From Dimorphilus gyrociliatus (taxonomy: Eukaryota; Annelida; Polychaeta; Dinophilidae), in NCBI GenBank assembly GCA_904063045.1, contig CAJFCJ010000006.1, positions 2,532,946-2,596,945 on the forward strand: DNA of 64,000 nt, in the 5' to 3' direction. The notes under the pieces were generated by a model that did no database searches, had not been told where the DNA came from, and saw nothing but the letters and a program-made list of their open reading frames with translations. A program made the position numbers and the translations under genes. Position 1 is the first letter of the stretch. The number at the start of each line of letters is the position of its first letter. This document shows, one piece after another, positions 17,901-28,290 of this stretch.

Positions 17901-18630
17901 TGATGATGGATCTAGAATACTAGTTGACAATGAAGAATATAGTGATGGAGATATGGAAACAGTTGAGCATGGAGAACAAGCACAACAAAGCTCAATAGAG
18001 AAAACTCTATGTTTTCTTCCAACTGATCCTGGACAGCAGCGAGATTTTTTGATACCTGTCAACAATAGAGAAATTCTTTCAAAGGGAGTTGAAGACAAGC
18101 CTGTATATAAAGGACAGCCAATATTATATACAAGCTCTTCAGCTGATAATCGAAATCCTACAGAGTCTGAACCAAAGAACTCAATGGAAAATTTAGAAAG
18201 AGAGGAGGAAACAACAAATGAAGCGACTAAACTTGAAGTAAAATTAAATGGTCGGGTTGAGTGTTCCGAGAATAAAGATATATCGAACGTGGAAATGTCA
18301 ACTATCGATCAGCAAAAAACGTCAGAGGTAGATGAAATTACAGAAAGCACGGAGATTACACATGTGGAAAAAGAAGAAACTAAAACGAATCAATCTCAAC
18401 TAGGTAATTTACCCGTCAAAAAAATTGACGATTACGGTATTGAAAAATTTGCAGATGAGTCGATTTCTGAAGCATATACCGCGATAGAGAGAACAGAAAA
18501 GGAAATCTGTGATGAAGACCTTGAAGCTATGAGATTATATGCTGAAGTCGAAAGAAGAGGATTGTTAGACAATTTAGAGAGGAAGGAAGATGTCCCTGGA
18601 AACATCGCAAGAAATGACGAAGAAACTTAG
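14911..18630 (+). CDS. ZAP/PARP12-like CCCH zinc-finger and WWE protein without ART domain
   Basis: Exons 14911-15177, 15270-15331, 15422-16054, 16116-16438, 16503-16764, 16821-17295 and 17353-18630 give 1099 residues. In order: an Arg/Ser-rich N-terminus with a long RD/RE repeat (about 225-285); a winged-helix-like segment (about 345-435); CCCH fingers (ECSKEKNCRNLH, CKFFVLSQCVSKDNCNYGH at about 445-484, and CTSMHVC...CPRSH at about 546-568); and two WWE-type modules (about 694-755 and 770-850). An acidic disordered tail ends the protein. This order, and the 'LHICxxF...C..SHN' block, match the N-terminus of ZC3HAV1/ZAP and PARP12. Those proteins bind CpG-containing RNA, or in the PARPs also ADP-ribosylate. 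No PARP catalytic domain is present. Confidence 0.85.
15774..15935 (+). repeat. Arg-Asp/Arg-Glu coding repeat
   Basis: Within exon 3 of the ZAP-like gene, GATAGA/GAAAGA-type hexamers encode about 50 residues of alternating Arg with Asp or Glu, interrupted by Lys and Gln. It is a coding low-complexity tract, as in RNA-processing proteins, and is likely length-variable. Confidence 0.85.
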
Positions 18631-20777
18631 CAATATTTAAAATTTAATTTTTATCCTCCAACAGAAGAACAGCTTTGGTATCAGAGAATAAATTTAAAAC
18701 GAAGTTTTTTAATTGGAGTATTTAGTACGAGTTAGCTATATGTATTATAAAGAAGAAATGGTTCATTATCAAGGCAACTTGACAATTTTTAATGGTGCTT
18801 GAATTGAAACGTGTTTATTGTAAATCTGACTGGATGTCTATAATAGTGTTACAGTATTGAAAGGAAATAAGTGCTTGTACAAATTTTCTACCTCGAGTTC
18901 TAATTCTTCTGAATCGGTGACGATTTCTTATGATTATCTGTTGTTAATTTGACAGATGATTATAATGTAATAGTTAGAGATCAACTGTCAACCCACTCAC
19001 TATTTTATTTAGGTAATAAATTATTAATTTAAACTTTGATGCTAAATAGCATTGTCTTTTCTTATTAACATTTCATAATATTGGAGGTTATATTAAACAA
19101 AAAATAGGGCCTGAAACTTGACTTTTTATAAAAAGAGTATTAAATGCTAAATTCCGGGCATCTATATATATACTGTATATAAAATAGCTGATAGAGATCT
19201 TGATGAAAAAACCTGAAGAATTATGTAGAGTGAGTAAATTATTTGCTAACATTGCAACAATAGATGATATTCACAAGGGATTGCACAGGTAATCTGGTTT
19301 GTATCTTACTATACTCTTTTAATCAGTTCGAGAAGATGCCTTTTAAAGTGCGTTTCTTAAGCGGACAGTACTGCAATTAGAAGTGAATAAGTATCAAAAA
19401 ATTTTCCATCTAAAAATTGTCTAGTTTAGTTACTGCAATACTGTTTACCTTTAACTTTACTCATTTTCGTTATCCGATGGCGGTAATCTCTCAAAGGATA
19501 ACTATCAACATAAACATCTAAAATATTCTAATATGTAAAAAGTGACAAAGATCTAATAAAAAAATTCAAAGAAAAGAAATTTTTCTAGATAATTTATAGA
19601 AAATGACGTGAGTCGACGATATATTTACGTGATAGAATCTTTGCAAAAGGAGATTCTCCTAAATCTATTTCATAGGAGTGAGAAATTCCCATGGCAATAT
19701 CAACCGCAATGACAGATGGTGTGAACAATCTAGGAAAATGTCAATCTTATCCCAAAAGGATAGATACACAATAGATATATTTATAACAATGAAATAAAAC
19801 CTTCTATTGTACACACTTTGATGAATTTACCTCAAATATGTCTCGTGCTATATATTATCTATTTTATTAAAGCTCTGTTAATTGCTACTCTAACATCATA
19901 TTTTTATAAATTAGGTCGTAGGTGATCTATAGATAGAGAGAATTGAATCCCCTTTCTCTTCCGTTACAGAATGTAGATCTTGATCTCCGTGATTATGTCA
20001 TTGCCCTTTGTTTATTGCTTGATGACTGCTAATTTTCGTCCGAAAGGGATTGACTTCTTAACGGGTTGTCAACGAGCATCACCACTCAGTTTGCGGTTTG
20101 TTACCCTTTACCATATTGATTTTGACGCTTTCCACTCTTTTGTCAATGAGTTTCTGATCTTGTATCAAAAGAACAATATTTCATAGTATAGGCTTATTCT
20201 ATTCCAATTTTTTAACCTTATCTACACTCAGGGCACAACTATTTAAAATAGCATTCTTGATGACCTTTGGACAACCACTGTCATTTAATTTTCCGACCAA
20301 TTGAATACTTTTCTATGAAATTTTATAAAATCTGCAACTGGCGAAAATCACCGTGTTGCGTTACCACTTCATTTTCCCTCTTTCTAAAGTTTATCTTTCA
20401 GACTATAGTAATATTTTAGCAATTAATATCGTCTATCGTGTAATTCAAGTAGGTTTTAGATTTTCTGCAGTCACATTAACAAAGCTACTAATATTATTAA
20501 AAGTTGACATTTAACACTTCTAGACTAGGTTTATCAGTTTAATTTGACCCAGTTAGACGACGTTCCTAAATTTCAAAGCACACCTTTTTATGTATTAAAT
20601 ATGGTAGAATGTATCGAAAAGCAAGTTTGAAAGTTTGTCCTTGATTCCATTTCAGATTGAGTTATGGTTTTCCTCTAGAGAGTGACTATGGGGGTGTGAT
20701 CATTTATTAGCATTAAAGTATCTATAAGAGTTCTTAGTTTTCCCTTTTTATTAATAGCTGAGGTAAAAACCTCAAAA

Positions 20778-20797
20778 TGTCAAAATATATTTTGACA
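20778..20797. repeat. perfect 20-bp palindrome
   Basis: TGTCAAAATATATTTTGACA is its own reverse complement with no spacer. It is AT-rich but has fixed GTC/GAC ends, as a homodimer binding site might. It lies in the gene-free interval. Confidence 0.8.
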
Positions 20798-21315
20798 CTC
20801 TTGTAACCTTTAAATGATATCTTAATGTAGAGATTAAAAGATTAGATAATAAATGCGAAATTATGCTAGATCATATACAAAGAATAAAGTATTCTTTATG
20901 CAAGACAACTTAATTGCCATAAAGCATCATCGTACAACTTTGGTAACAACGGTCATTGTTAAGTAAATAGGATGGTTTTTAGCATTTCAGACACGACGAA
21001 TTCTGCAATTATTAATCTTATTACCTTCATTGTAGCTGAGAGCGATAGAAACCGGTTGTAGGGAGTACCAAGTAAAGCCACAGAATTAATTATAACTTCC
21101 AGGAAATTCTATTCCAAATGCTATGTTCATTGCTTACTTTATTGTAAAAAGGTCAGGAAACCAATAATTATTCAGGTAAAGTTCAAATTAGAGAACTGTA
21201 GATGTATGTTAGAACAAGGTCATCGTTGGAAAATATAATGATATGGCAGAGCTTATTAATGATGATGTAAATAGGAAACAAGAAGCAATTCTTGATGAAA
21301 TATCTGAAAGGAGAA

Positions 21316-21319
<4 letters not shown>

Positions 21320-21362
<43 letters not shown>
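21320..21362. repeat. (AG)n microsatellite
   Basis: About 21 uninterrupted AG units, followed by GATA/GACA units. It creates long spurious Arg-Glu and Ser-Leu reading frames on the two strands. Confidence 0.95.
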
Positions 21363-21367
<5 letters not shown>

Positions 21368-21761
21368 TAGACAGATAAACAGACCATTCAAAATGGTTTA
21401 TAATTGCAAGCAAATGATCATTATTAAATTTATAGATATATAATTTATAAAGTTATATAAAAACAAATTATAGGATAATATTTGAAATTAGTATGAATAT
21501 ACAGCATAGAAAGTATTAATAGAGATTAATAAAGTCTTTAATTAAAAGCATAGAATGTCAAATATGAATAAATTCAATTATGTAATAGTTTTTTTTTATT
21601 GTATAAGTTTTATAAAATAACAAACCCTTTTTTTATTAAAGAGCGAAAAAATTTTTATGATAAAATTGTTGCGCATCTGTTACACCAGTAAATGCGCCAT
21701 GTGCAGAAATAGTTAGACTAAAACTGAAATATCTCTACAGTAATATACTATCCATCTCATT

Positions 21762-24700
21762 ATGTGGCCTATTTACCCTTCAAGAAATATTACATATACA
21801 GATAAGCTTAGAGCTTTAAGAATATCATCGAATTTAACAACCATTGCTATTTTCTCAGAATGCAGCAATATCTGGAATATTCCGAAAAATCGTTTAGTTG
21901 CAAAGTACAATTTTAACTTACCGGAGGAGAGAAAATGGAATAAAACAGCAACTTTAATTGCCGGCTCAAATTTTGATGGAGTATATGAAGATAGGAGTGG
22001 AGTTAAGTCGCTTCCTTTTGAGAGTTTAGCCCCTTTTGCAGGTGTTGTTCTTATCAATTGCGGTGGAAATAATGATTATGAGAAGGCGAAAAATGTTAGC
22101 AAAGGAATAAAATGGTTATTAAGACAAGAGAGATATAGAAGATTTTTTTGCGAGATTATCCTAATTGAGCATGAATTTAGTGAATTTCACGATGAATTAT
22201 GGAAATCCCTAAACAATTTATACCCAAAAACAATTGTTTGTCCTGGTTTAGACTTTGGTAAGCATTCAAGCGAACAAAATCAATAGTGTTAATTCTAATA
22301 GAGTAGACATATACTGTATATACGCATATTTTATAAGTAGACCTAAGTTTAGACTATGTGCCTGGTTCACAAGCATGACTTATCAATGGTACCATGCTGG
22401 CAAACCATACGAAATAAAGAGTTTAACCAACAAAGCATGAATTAATAAATATGTATACATTGTATACATATTAAAAAAATAAAAATAATATAATAAACAA
22501 TATTTTTTTTATAAAAAAAAATATGTTCAAGAAAAGATATTTCTACTCTTCTCCTTCTCCAACTTCTTCATTTTTCTCATTTTCTTTGATATTTCCATAA
22601 CATATCCCAATTAGATTATCCGTCGAGTTACTCTGGCGTTACTACTGTAATTAATGAGGGATGTTCAAAAAATACTCCCAGAGATTGTCAGCCATTGAGT
22701 GTACATAATGTTCTTGCTCCTAAAGTAAGTTCCATAATACTTTGAAGGGTTTCTTCTAACAGATTATTTTGTTTCTAGCCACCATGCTGTTCAAAGAATG
22801 GAATTACTTTCATCACTAATAATGATAGTATAGCAGCTGCTACTATGGTGTCCCTTATGGCTTTAAGTTTAATAATGGCCGAAAAATATGGTACAAAATT
22901 ATTAATATTATCATCATATTTAAGGCCTAATCTCCTTTTTTTTAGGAAAGGGATGGATACCGAATTTCCTTGGAAGAAGAAGCGAAACAAGAAAGAAACT
23001 TTCGCATCCTTTCGTTCTCAGAAAGTTTATTAATAATTTACAAGTGAAATTCGGTCCTGGTATTAAACCACGTAATATTCTAAACCTAAATAAATCAGAG
23101 TTTATTGCCTGCCTTAACTCAACTTTTGAAAATATTGAAGGTAAAAAGTCCAATTTCCAATTTAATATGCAAATTAGTTTCAAGTATAAATATATTTTTT
23201 TTTCCAGTGTCCAATATTCAGGCAATTGATTTACCGCCAATACCAAACTATTTTTATTTACACAAGTTATTATCTGTCGAATCGAAGGAGAATATAATTA
23301 GATATGCCAAGTGTGATGAAGTGGAAATGTTATTCGAAATCGAAAAGAGCATTAAAAATGCATTTAAAATTCCAATAGAATGTTCTAAACAAAATCGACC
23401 AACGAACTGTTCGAAAGTTCTTGATTTACGTTTAATTGATGATTACGTTATTTGGGAAGACATTGCTATGAATGAAGCTGAAGATGATGATACTAAAAGT
23501 CTTAAAAAACGAAAGCAAGACTTTTTATTCGATTGTATTCGCTCAGTAGCGGCTAATTTAAAATGGGAGAAAATTGATGAAATTTTCCCGCCCTGTGCAG
23601 ATTTCTTGGAATACTTTCCATTACTTCGTAAATATGGAAATACCTTCTTCCTTCCGGAAACTTTCGATTTGAGCTCTTTAGCAAAACTATCATTAGATGT
23701 AGAAGAGCCAAAAATTTTCGTACTTCAACATTTGGTGCTATGCGAATGTGCGGAAGAAGATATAATGAAATTGTCCAAAATTAAACATATAACCTTCGAA
23801 GTGGAAAAAATTCAGTATAAAATTCGAACGGATTCGCCAAATTTTTTCGAATCTGTTCGATTGTTAGACGACCCAATTGTAGAGAGAACCCTTCTACTTA
23901 TTAACGAATCGAAATGTGACGATAGAGAAAAGTTTGTTAAAAGGGTTCAAACTTCGGTTTTAGCGAGATCAAAACCAATTATTAAATTAAGGATTAACGA
24001 TAAAGAAGAAAGTTCAAATGAGCTACGGAAATATCCAGAAGTTGATGTCAATTTTACCTATAATTGCGATATTAGGGCAAGAAGCGTTCGAAAATACTAC
24101 TCAATAGATGAAGATATATATCCAAAGTCTAACGTACATTTTGTATTGTTTTCCTCTGGAATTGATTGGATTCTAATCGACAAATTGAGATCTAGACGAT
24201 CAAATATTGGTGTTATTCGCGATAACGTGAACTTTATCGAGGATGAGGGGTTCGACAAAAACGTTGACGAATTTGGAATGAGTAGCGCCACCTGTCAACT
24301 ATTACTAAACTGTGGCGATGTTACATCATTAAAAGTCATCTCCAAAACTGGCAAAACATCTTTGGATTATTTTAAATTCGGAATGATTTGGTTGGAGAAG
24401 AATTTAGAAAAGATTAAACCCGATTTTATCATAATACCATTCAACGTACCAACGTTTGACTTTCAAATTGATAGAATTCTAAAGAATTTTGAAAAAAAAG
24501 GAATTATCACTCTAGTTTCGACTTCCGAAAATCAATGGGATTTCCCTTCATCATCAAGCAGCGTTATTGGAGTTGGTAAGTCTTTGTTGCTTATAAATTA
24601 AACTACTATTCCAAAGTTTTTTGAAATCATGAACAGGAGGTTTAGATTCAAATTTGAGGAAAACCCATACTTACAATACCGATATCCACGTTCTGAGCGA

Positions 24701-25107
24701 AAGTGTTAGAGGTAGATTTATGAAATAAGCATCTCTTTAGTACTCTCATTCACTTTTAACTCGTTTTAGTTCCATCTTACCTGAAACAAAATTCAATTTC
24801 TGGAAGCTCTGTCTCGGCTTGCGTCAGTGCTTGTTTACTAGCATACATATTGGTATCAGTTGGTTCGAAGTGGCGACCATACGTTCAAAATGTCGTCGTA
24901 TTGAAGAATTTCCTGAAAAAGTTGGAACAAGATGGAATTTTAAGAGTTGATAAAAAACATCTCAATTCTGTTATAAAAACTTGTGTTGGTTCCTGGAGGA
25001 AACGGAAGAGAATTCAACAATGCAAAAAGTTTAAATATGGATTAATTTGCATAAGTTTCATGGTGGTACTGGTTACCATTCTCTTTTCATATTTTAAAAT
25101 TTTTTGA
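21762..25107 (+). CDS. membrane-anchored protein with two tandem degenerate subtilisin-like domains
   Basis: Exons 21762-22257, 22615-22724, 22779-22890, 22946-23140, 23208-24575, 24637-24711 and 24770-25107 give 897 residues. Domain 1 (about 25-245) keeps the subtilase tail pattern: DYPSSYSGVTTVI resembles 'YPxxYPxVIxVG', then NVLAPK, and NDSIAAATMV sits at the GTSMAxP serine loop (Ser219). Domain 2 (about 605-830) shows VLFSSGID where VxDTGID is expected, FGMSSATC where GHGTHVAG is expected, SENQW (Asn kept) and SISGSSVSAC (Ser799 kept). Catalytic Asp and His therefore appear lost in both domains. A hydrophobic C-terminal helix (about 873-894) suggests membrane anchoring. There is no clear signal peptide at this ATG, so a 5' exon may be missing. 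The family assignment is my alignment by eye. Confidence 0.65.
22448..22472. repeat. inverted repeat, 12-bp arms with 1-nt centre
   Basis: AATATGTATACA-T-TGTATACATATT lies inside the first intron of the pseudo-subtilase gene. It could form a small cruciform or simply reflect AT bias. Confidence 0.75.
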
Positions 25108-25635
25108 ATGGAATGACTGGTTTTTCATTTTATTTTTTCAAATGATATGTAAATTAATTTAACATTTGGTTATGGTCTAATTATAATTAAGTTTTCTTCT
25201 AACTAACTGAAGGAGATTTCTAGATTCCCTTAAACAGTTTAAAAATATACATTACAGAAGAATTACTCATCTGTTTCTCCTCATATTCAAAAAGTCTTCA
25301 TCCATCTATCAGGATTATTAATCGTCATGGTGTAAAGACACAAGACAAGATGATTCTATCTAAACGGATTATGGGATAAAGCAACAGTTATAAAATCAAT
25401 ATGTTAACATCTCTTGTCAAATTCTTAATATAATAGATATTATAGTTTGTTTGTTCTTTTGTTAATTTAATATTAAACTATAAATCTTCAAAACCGTATA
25501 GTAAACACAAAAGATTTTCCATTATTTTTATCAAAATTTCAATTCATAAACACTCTCATCATAGTTCAGCAAGTAATAGTTTCCTTTGGCTGAACTGGAA
25601 CGAAAACTCTGTGAATCCAATATAGTTTATCAGCT
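25108..25635. other. intergenic upstream of tRNA pair
   Basis: About 0.5 kb of AT-rich sequence between the pseudo-subtilase stop and the first tRNA. No coding exon was recognised; it probably holds the 3' UTR of the pseudo-subtilase gene. Confidence 0.45.
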
Positions 25636-25708
25636 GGTTTCATAGTGTAGTGGTTATCACGCTCGCTTTACACGCGAGAGGTCCTGAGTTCGATCCTCAG
25701 TGGAACCA
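25636..25708 (+). tRNA. tRNA-Val-UAC: tRNA-Val (anticodon UAC), copy 1
   Basis: A 73-nt cloverleaf: acceptor stem GGTTTCA/TGGAACC, D arm GTGTAGTGGTTATCAC, anticodon stem CTCGC/GCGAG with loop TTTACAC (anticodon TAC), T arm CTGAG-TTCGATC-CTCAG, discriminator A. The A box (TAGTGTAGTGG) and B box (GTTCGATCC) are intact. It is followed within a few bases by a T7 run that can act as a Pol III terminator. There is no intron. Confidence 0.97.
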
Positions 25709-25872
25709 TAGTTTTTTTCCTGTTTTCTATTATGTTTCCATAAATTAGAGTATCATTAATAATGAATAACATTAGTTGGGTTTTTTCCCAATTCTCTACC
25801 TTCTGTTTTTCGTTTCTATGTCCGTCTACATTGGAAAAGAAACATAAGGGTGATTATAAGAGATTATCAGCA

Positions 25873-25945
25873 GGTTTCATAGTGTAGTGGTTATCACGCT
25901 CGCTTTACACGCGAGAGGTCCTGAGTTCGATCCTCAGTGGAACCA
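25873..25945 (+). tRNA. tRNA-Val-UAC: tRNA-Val (anticodon UAC), copy 2
   Basis: The 73-nt gene is identical to copy 1, starts 237 bp downstream and is also preceded by a TTATCAGC flank. The following sequence diverges after TAGTTT but again has a T7 run. The pair looks like a recent tandem duplication of gene plus immediate flank. Confidence 0.97.
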
Positions 25946-26164
25946 TAGTTTACTTTTTTTGTACATTTTACTACTTGAATAGTCTTGAAGAATTTAAAAT
26001 AAATATGGACACTATACAAAGTTGGAGTAATATTCGTTTTTCGCATGAATCTTCAACATCATTTTACTGATAGAAATACTAACATTTTCCTTCAATTGGC
26101 TATAGCTAAAATGTATACTTTTTTTTACGAAAATTGATTATACTAACAATAAATTAATCTAATA

Positions 26165-26536
26165 ATGAAAGGATCGGCAAAGTTTGGATTGACGTTATCG
26201 CAGGTGAAAGAATAGTTTATACTTTAAAAAAACTGTTTTAAAGCTAACCCTTTTTATTATCGTCAGTTTATGCTCAGGACAGAAGTATTAAAATTATATA
26301 AAGAATTTATGCGAACGTGTAAGAAAATTCCAGAAAGTCATAAACGAGATATGCTAAAGTACGTAAGAGAAGATTTCAAAGCAAATAAGCATCATTCGGA
26401 TGATGTAAGTTAAACAAATTTTTAACAAAAATAAACAATTATATTGTCATTTTTGCAGCTAGCAATAAAGATGCAATTGAATAGAGGAAGAAAATCTTTG
26501 AAACAGTTACAAACAATGATCGACCTTCAAAAATAA
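26165..26536 (+). CDS. LYRM2: LYRM2, mitochondrial LYR-motif protein
   Basis: Exons 26165-26203, 26267-26404 and 26459-26536, all phase 0, encode 84 residues (human 88). Conserved features: a LTLSQFMLR start (human LTLKQFVRR), VLKLYKEF as the LYR motif with Lys replacing Arg, IPESHKRDMLKYVREDFKANK (the KxxxREEFRRNK block) and a C-terminal RKSLKQLQTMIDL helix. LYRM proteins are small mitochondrial matrix adaptors that bind acyl carrier protein and assist complex assembly; LYRM2 has been tied to complex I. It is tail-to-tail with the SLC35-like gene, 188 bp away. Confidence 0.93.
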
Positions 26537-26724
26537 ATAAAATTTCTTATATTTGATTTGTTTGTATTAAAGTATTAAAGAATTTAAAAAAAACAAGTTT
26601 CCAATAATGAATTTTGAAACGCTCAATAGTATCGTATAAAAACAATGGAGAATTCGTCTGTAATAGTTTTTTGAACTATTGCATAGAAAGAACATGAAAG
26701 GTGAAATCATAGTCCACAACATCT

Positions 26725-27743
26725 CTAATTCTCCTCAAGTAGCGCCTGCTTATTCTTGATACTGCAGTGAATCCAAACTAAAATTGCTAGAGAAAAGACT
26801 TGAAACGTTAATCCTGTAGAAGTTAAATTATTGATAGCTATTCCACCATAAAAGCTTACTCCCATTAAAACACTAATCATTCTGTAAACTGAAAGGGCAA
26901 CGCCACAGAATTCATTTCCACAGGTAAGCGTAAAATATATGAGAAGAACCCATGAGAAAGCCTGTGTGATTGCTGTCACGATCAAGGTGAACGTTGTTTC
27001 CAAAATATCTCCTAAGGATAAATCATCTTCGGGAAGTTTTACTACAAAGAATATGGCGAAGGATAGCACGAGTATTATAGAAGAGTATCTTGTAGCAGCT
27101 ACCCATGATATATTAAACTTGGAACATAAAAATTTCAAGCTTACAAGAAATAGAGTTTCCGAAAATCCAATTATAGCGCCAAAAATATAGGTCCATTCAT
27201 CATAGCTAAAGTTTCCAATGACTTTTATTTAAAGAAAGCAATTATATTAAGTGTAAACTTTGTATTAAATCTATATATATTACCTGATAGGAAGCCACCC
27301 AGAAATAGAATAAAGGAAAACAAGATAACCCTCTTCTGACCGAAATCTTCGCAGAGTAACATCTGACATAATATTATGAACAAAGGAGTCAGCTGTCCTA
27401 TACACAGTAGGTTTGTAACTTGATAATCCTTGAGTCCAGTAAGAAGGGTTACACGATTGACCCCGAGGAAAAGAGCAGGTAACGATATAATACCAAGCTC
27501 TTTCATATTAAAATTTCCATAGTTTAAAATCTTTCGAAAGCCCAGAAAATGTATTGCTATAAATAGTACAACTGACTGTGTAAGACAAATTATTTGTGGT
27601 GGTCCAAAATCATAGAGCGATAAAAGAGGTCTCTGACAAAAATTAGCAAAAGATATCGTTAGTAACATGAAGCATAGCTTTCCATAGGGTGAAAACAAAG
27701 CCTGTTTCATTCCATCATTAAATAAACTACATAAGACTGTCAT
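26725..27743 (-). CDS. SLC35/EamA-type multi-pass transporter, probable nucleotide-sugar carrier
   Basis: Exons 27284-27743 and 26725-27221 join in phase 1 (62-nt intron) to give 318 residues. The protein is almost entirely hydrophobic, with about ten predicted helices. It is compatible with the drug/metabolite transporter fold, including the characteristic conserved run TGLKDYQVTNLLCIGQLTPLF, where SLC35 proteins have a 'V.l...q....t' motif. It is most like the SLC35D/E groups, but the subtype and substrate cannot be read from sequence. The start ATG at 27743 follows a gene-free upstream region. Confidence 0.65.
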
Positions 27744-28290
27744 ACTTTAAGAGAAAGAAAATAAATAGTAGAATTTTCTGCAACAGATCAGTTTAGGGCA
27801 AAATATTTCGTTTTGGTATTCGTAAATAGAGAAAACGAAACTATATAGCAACAAATTCAATTTTTTTCTTTTTAAGTATTATTTATTATCAACAATCAAA
27901 ATTTAAGAATTTATACCGTCTAAATAAATTTATATTTCATGTCATTCTATTAATTACAGTGATGAAATATTATAAATTATTTTAAAAATTCTAGAATTCT
28001 AAAGTGGGGAATATGTAATGTTTTAAGAACAAAAAATATTAGTAGCATTATATATTTACAAAGAAAACAAAGACACAAATAATTTTTTAATGAAAGATTT
28101 ACATTTTTCATTTTATGAACAATGTTTACGTCATATCTTCTAACAATCTTCTATAATATGGACTATATCTTTATATATTTATATTGAATTCATATATATT
28201 CTGTATATACTGGTATATAAGAGTCTTTCAAATCAATATAGCAATAAAACAATCATACTTTTTTCTTTTATAAACTTTATTATTTATTAT
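27744..28290. other. intergenic upstream of SLC35-like gene
   Basis: About 0.55 kb of AT-rich sequence between mu-crystallin (3' end) and the SLC35-like start, both on the minus strand. No coding exon was recognised. Confidence 0.45.

Larger units (their letters stand above)
18631..21761. other. 3.1-kb gene-free interval
   Basis: This is the longest interval without a recognisable gene in the window. ORFs here are short, lack domain similarity and mostly begin at non-ATG codons. It contains an AG microsatellite and a perfect 20-bp palindrome (listed separately). It could hold 3' UTR of the ZAP-like gene, enhancers or a non-coding RNA, but the sequence alone does not show which. Confidence 0.5.

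Noticed and set aside
19980-20186. 68-codon plus-strand frame in the gene-free interval
   Set aside because: It starts at a non-ATG codon, has no domain similarity and no flanking coding exons.
21183-21443. Frames rich in Arg-Glu or Ser-Leu on both strands
   Set aside because: They are translations of the (AG)n microsatellite and not genes.
22920-23246. Overlapping frames on both strands around 23.0 kb
   Set aside because: They are shadow frames of exon 4 and the adjacent intron of the pseudo-subtilase gene. The chosen frame is the one that keeps phase with exons on both sides.
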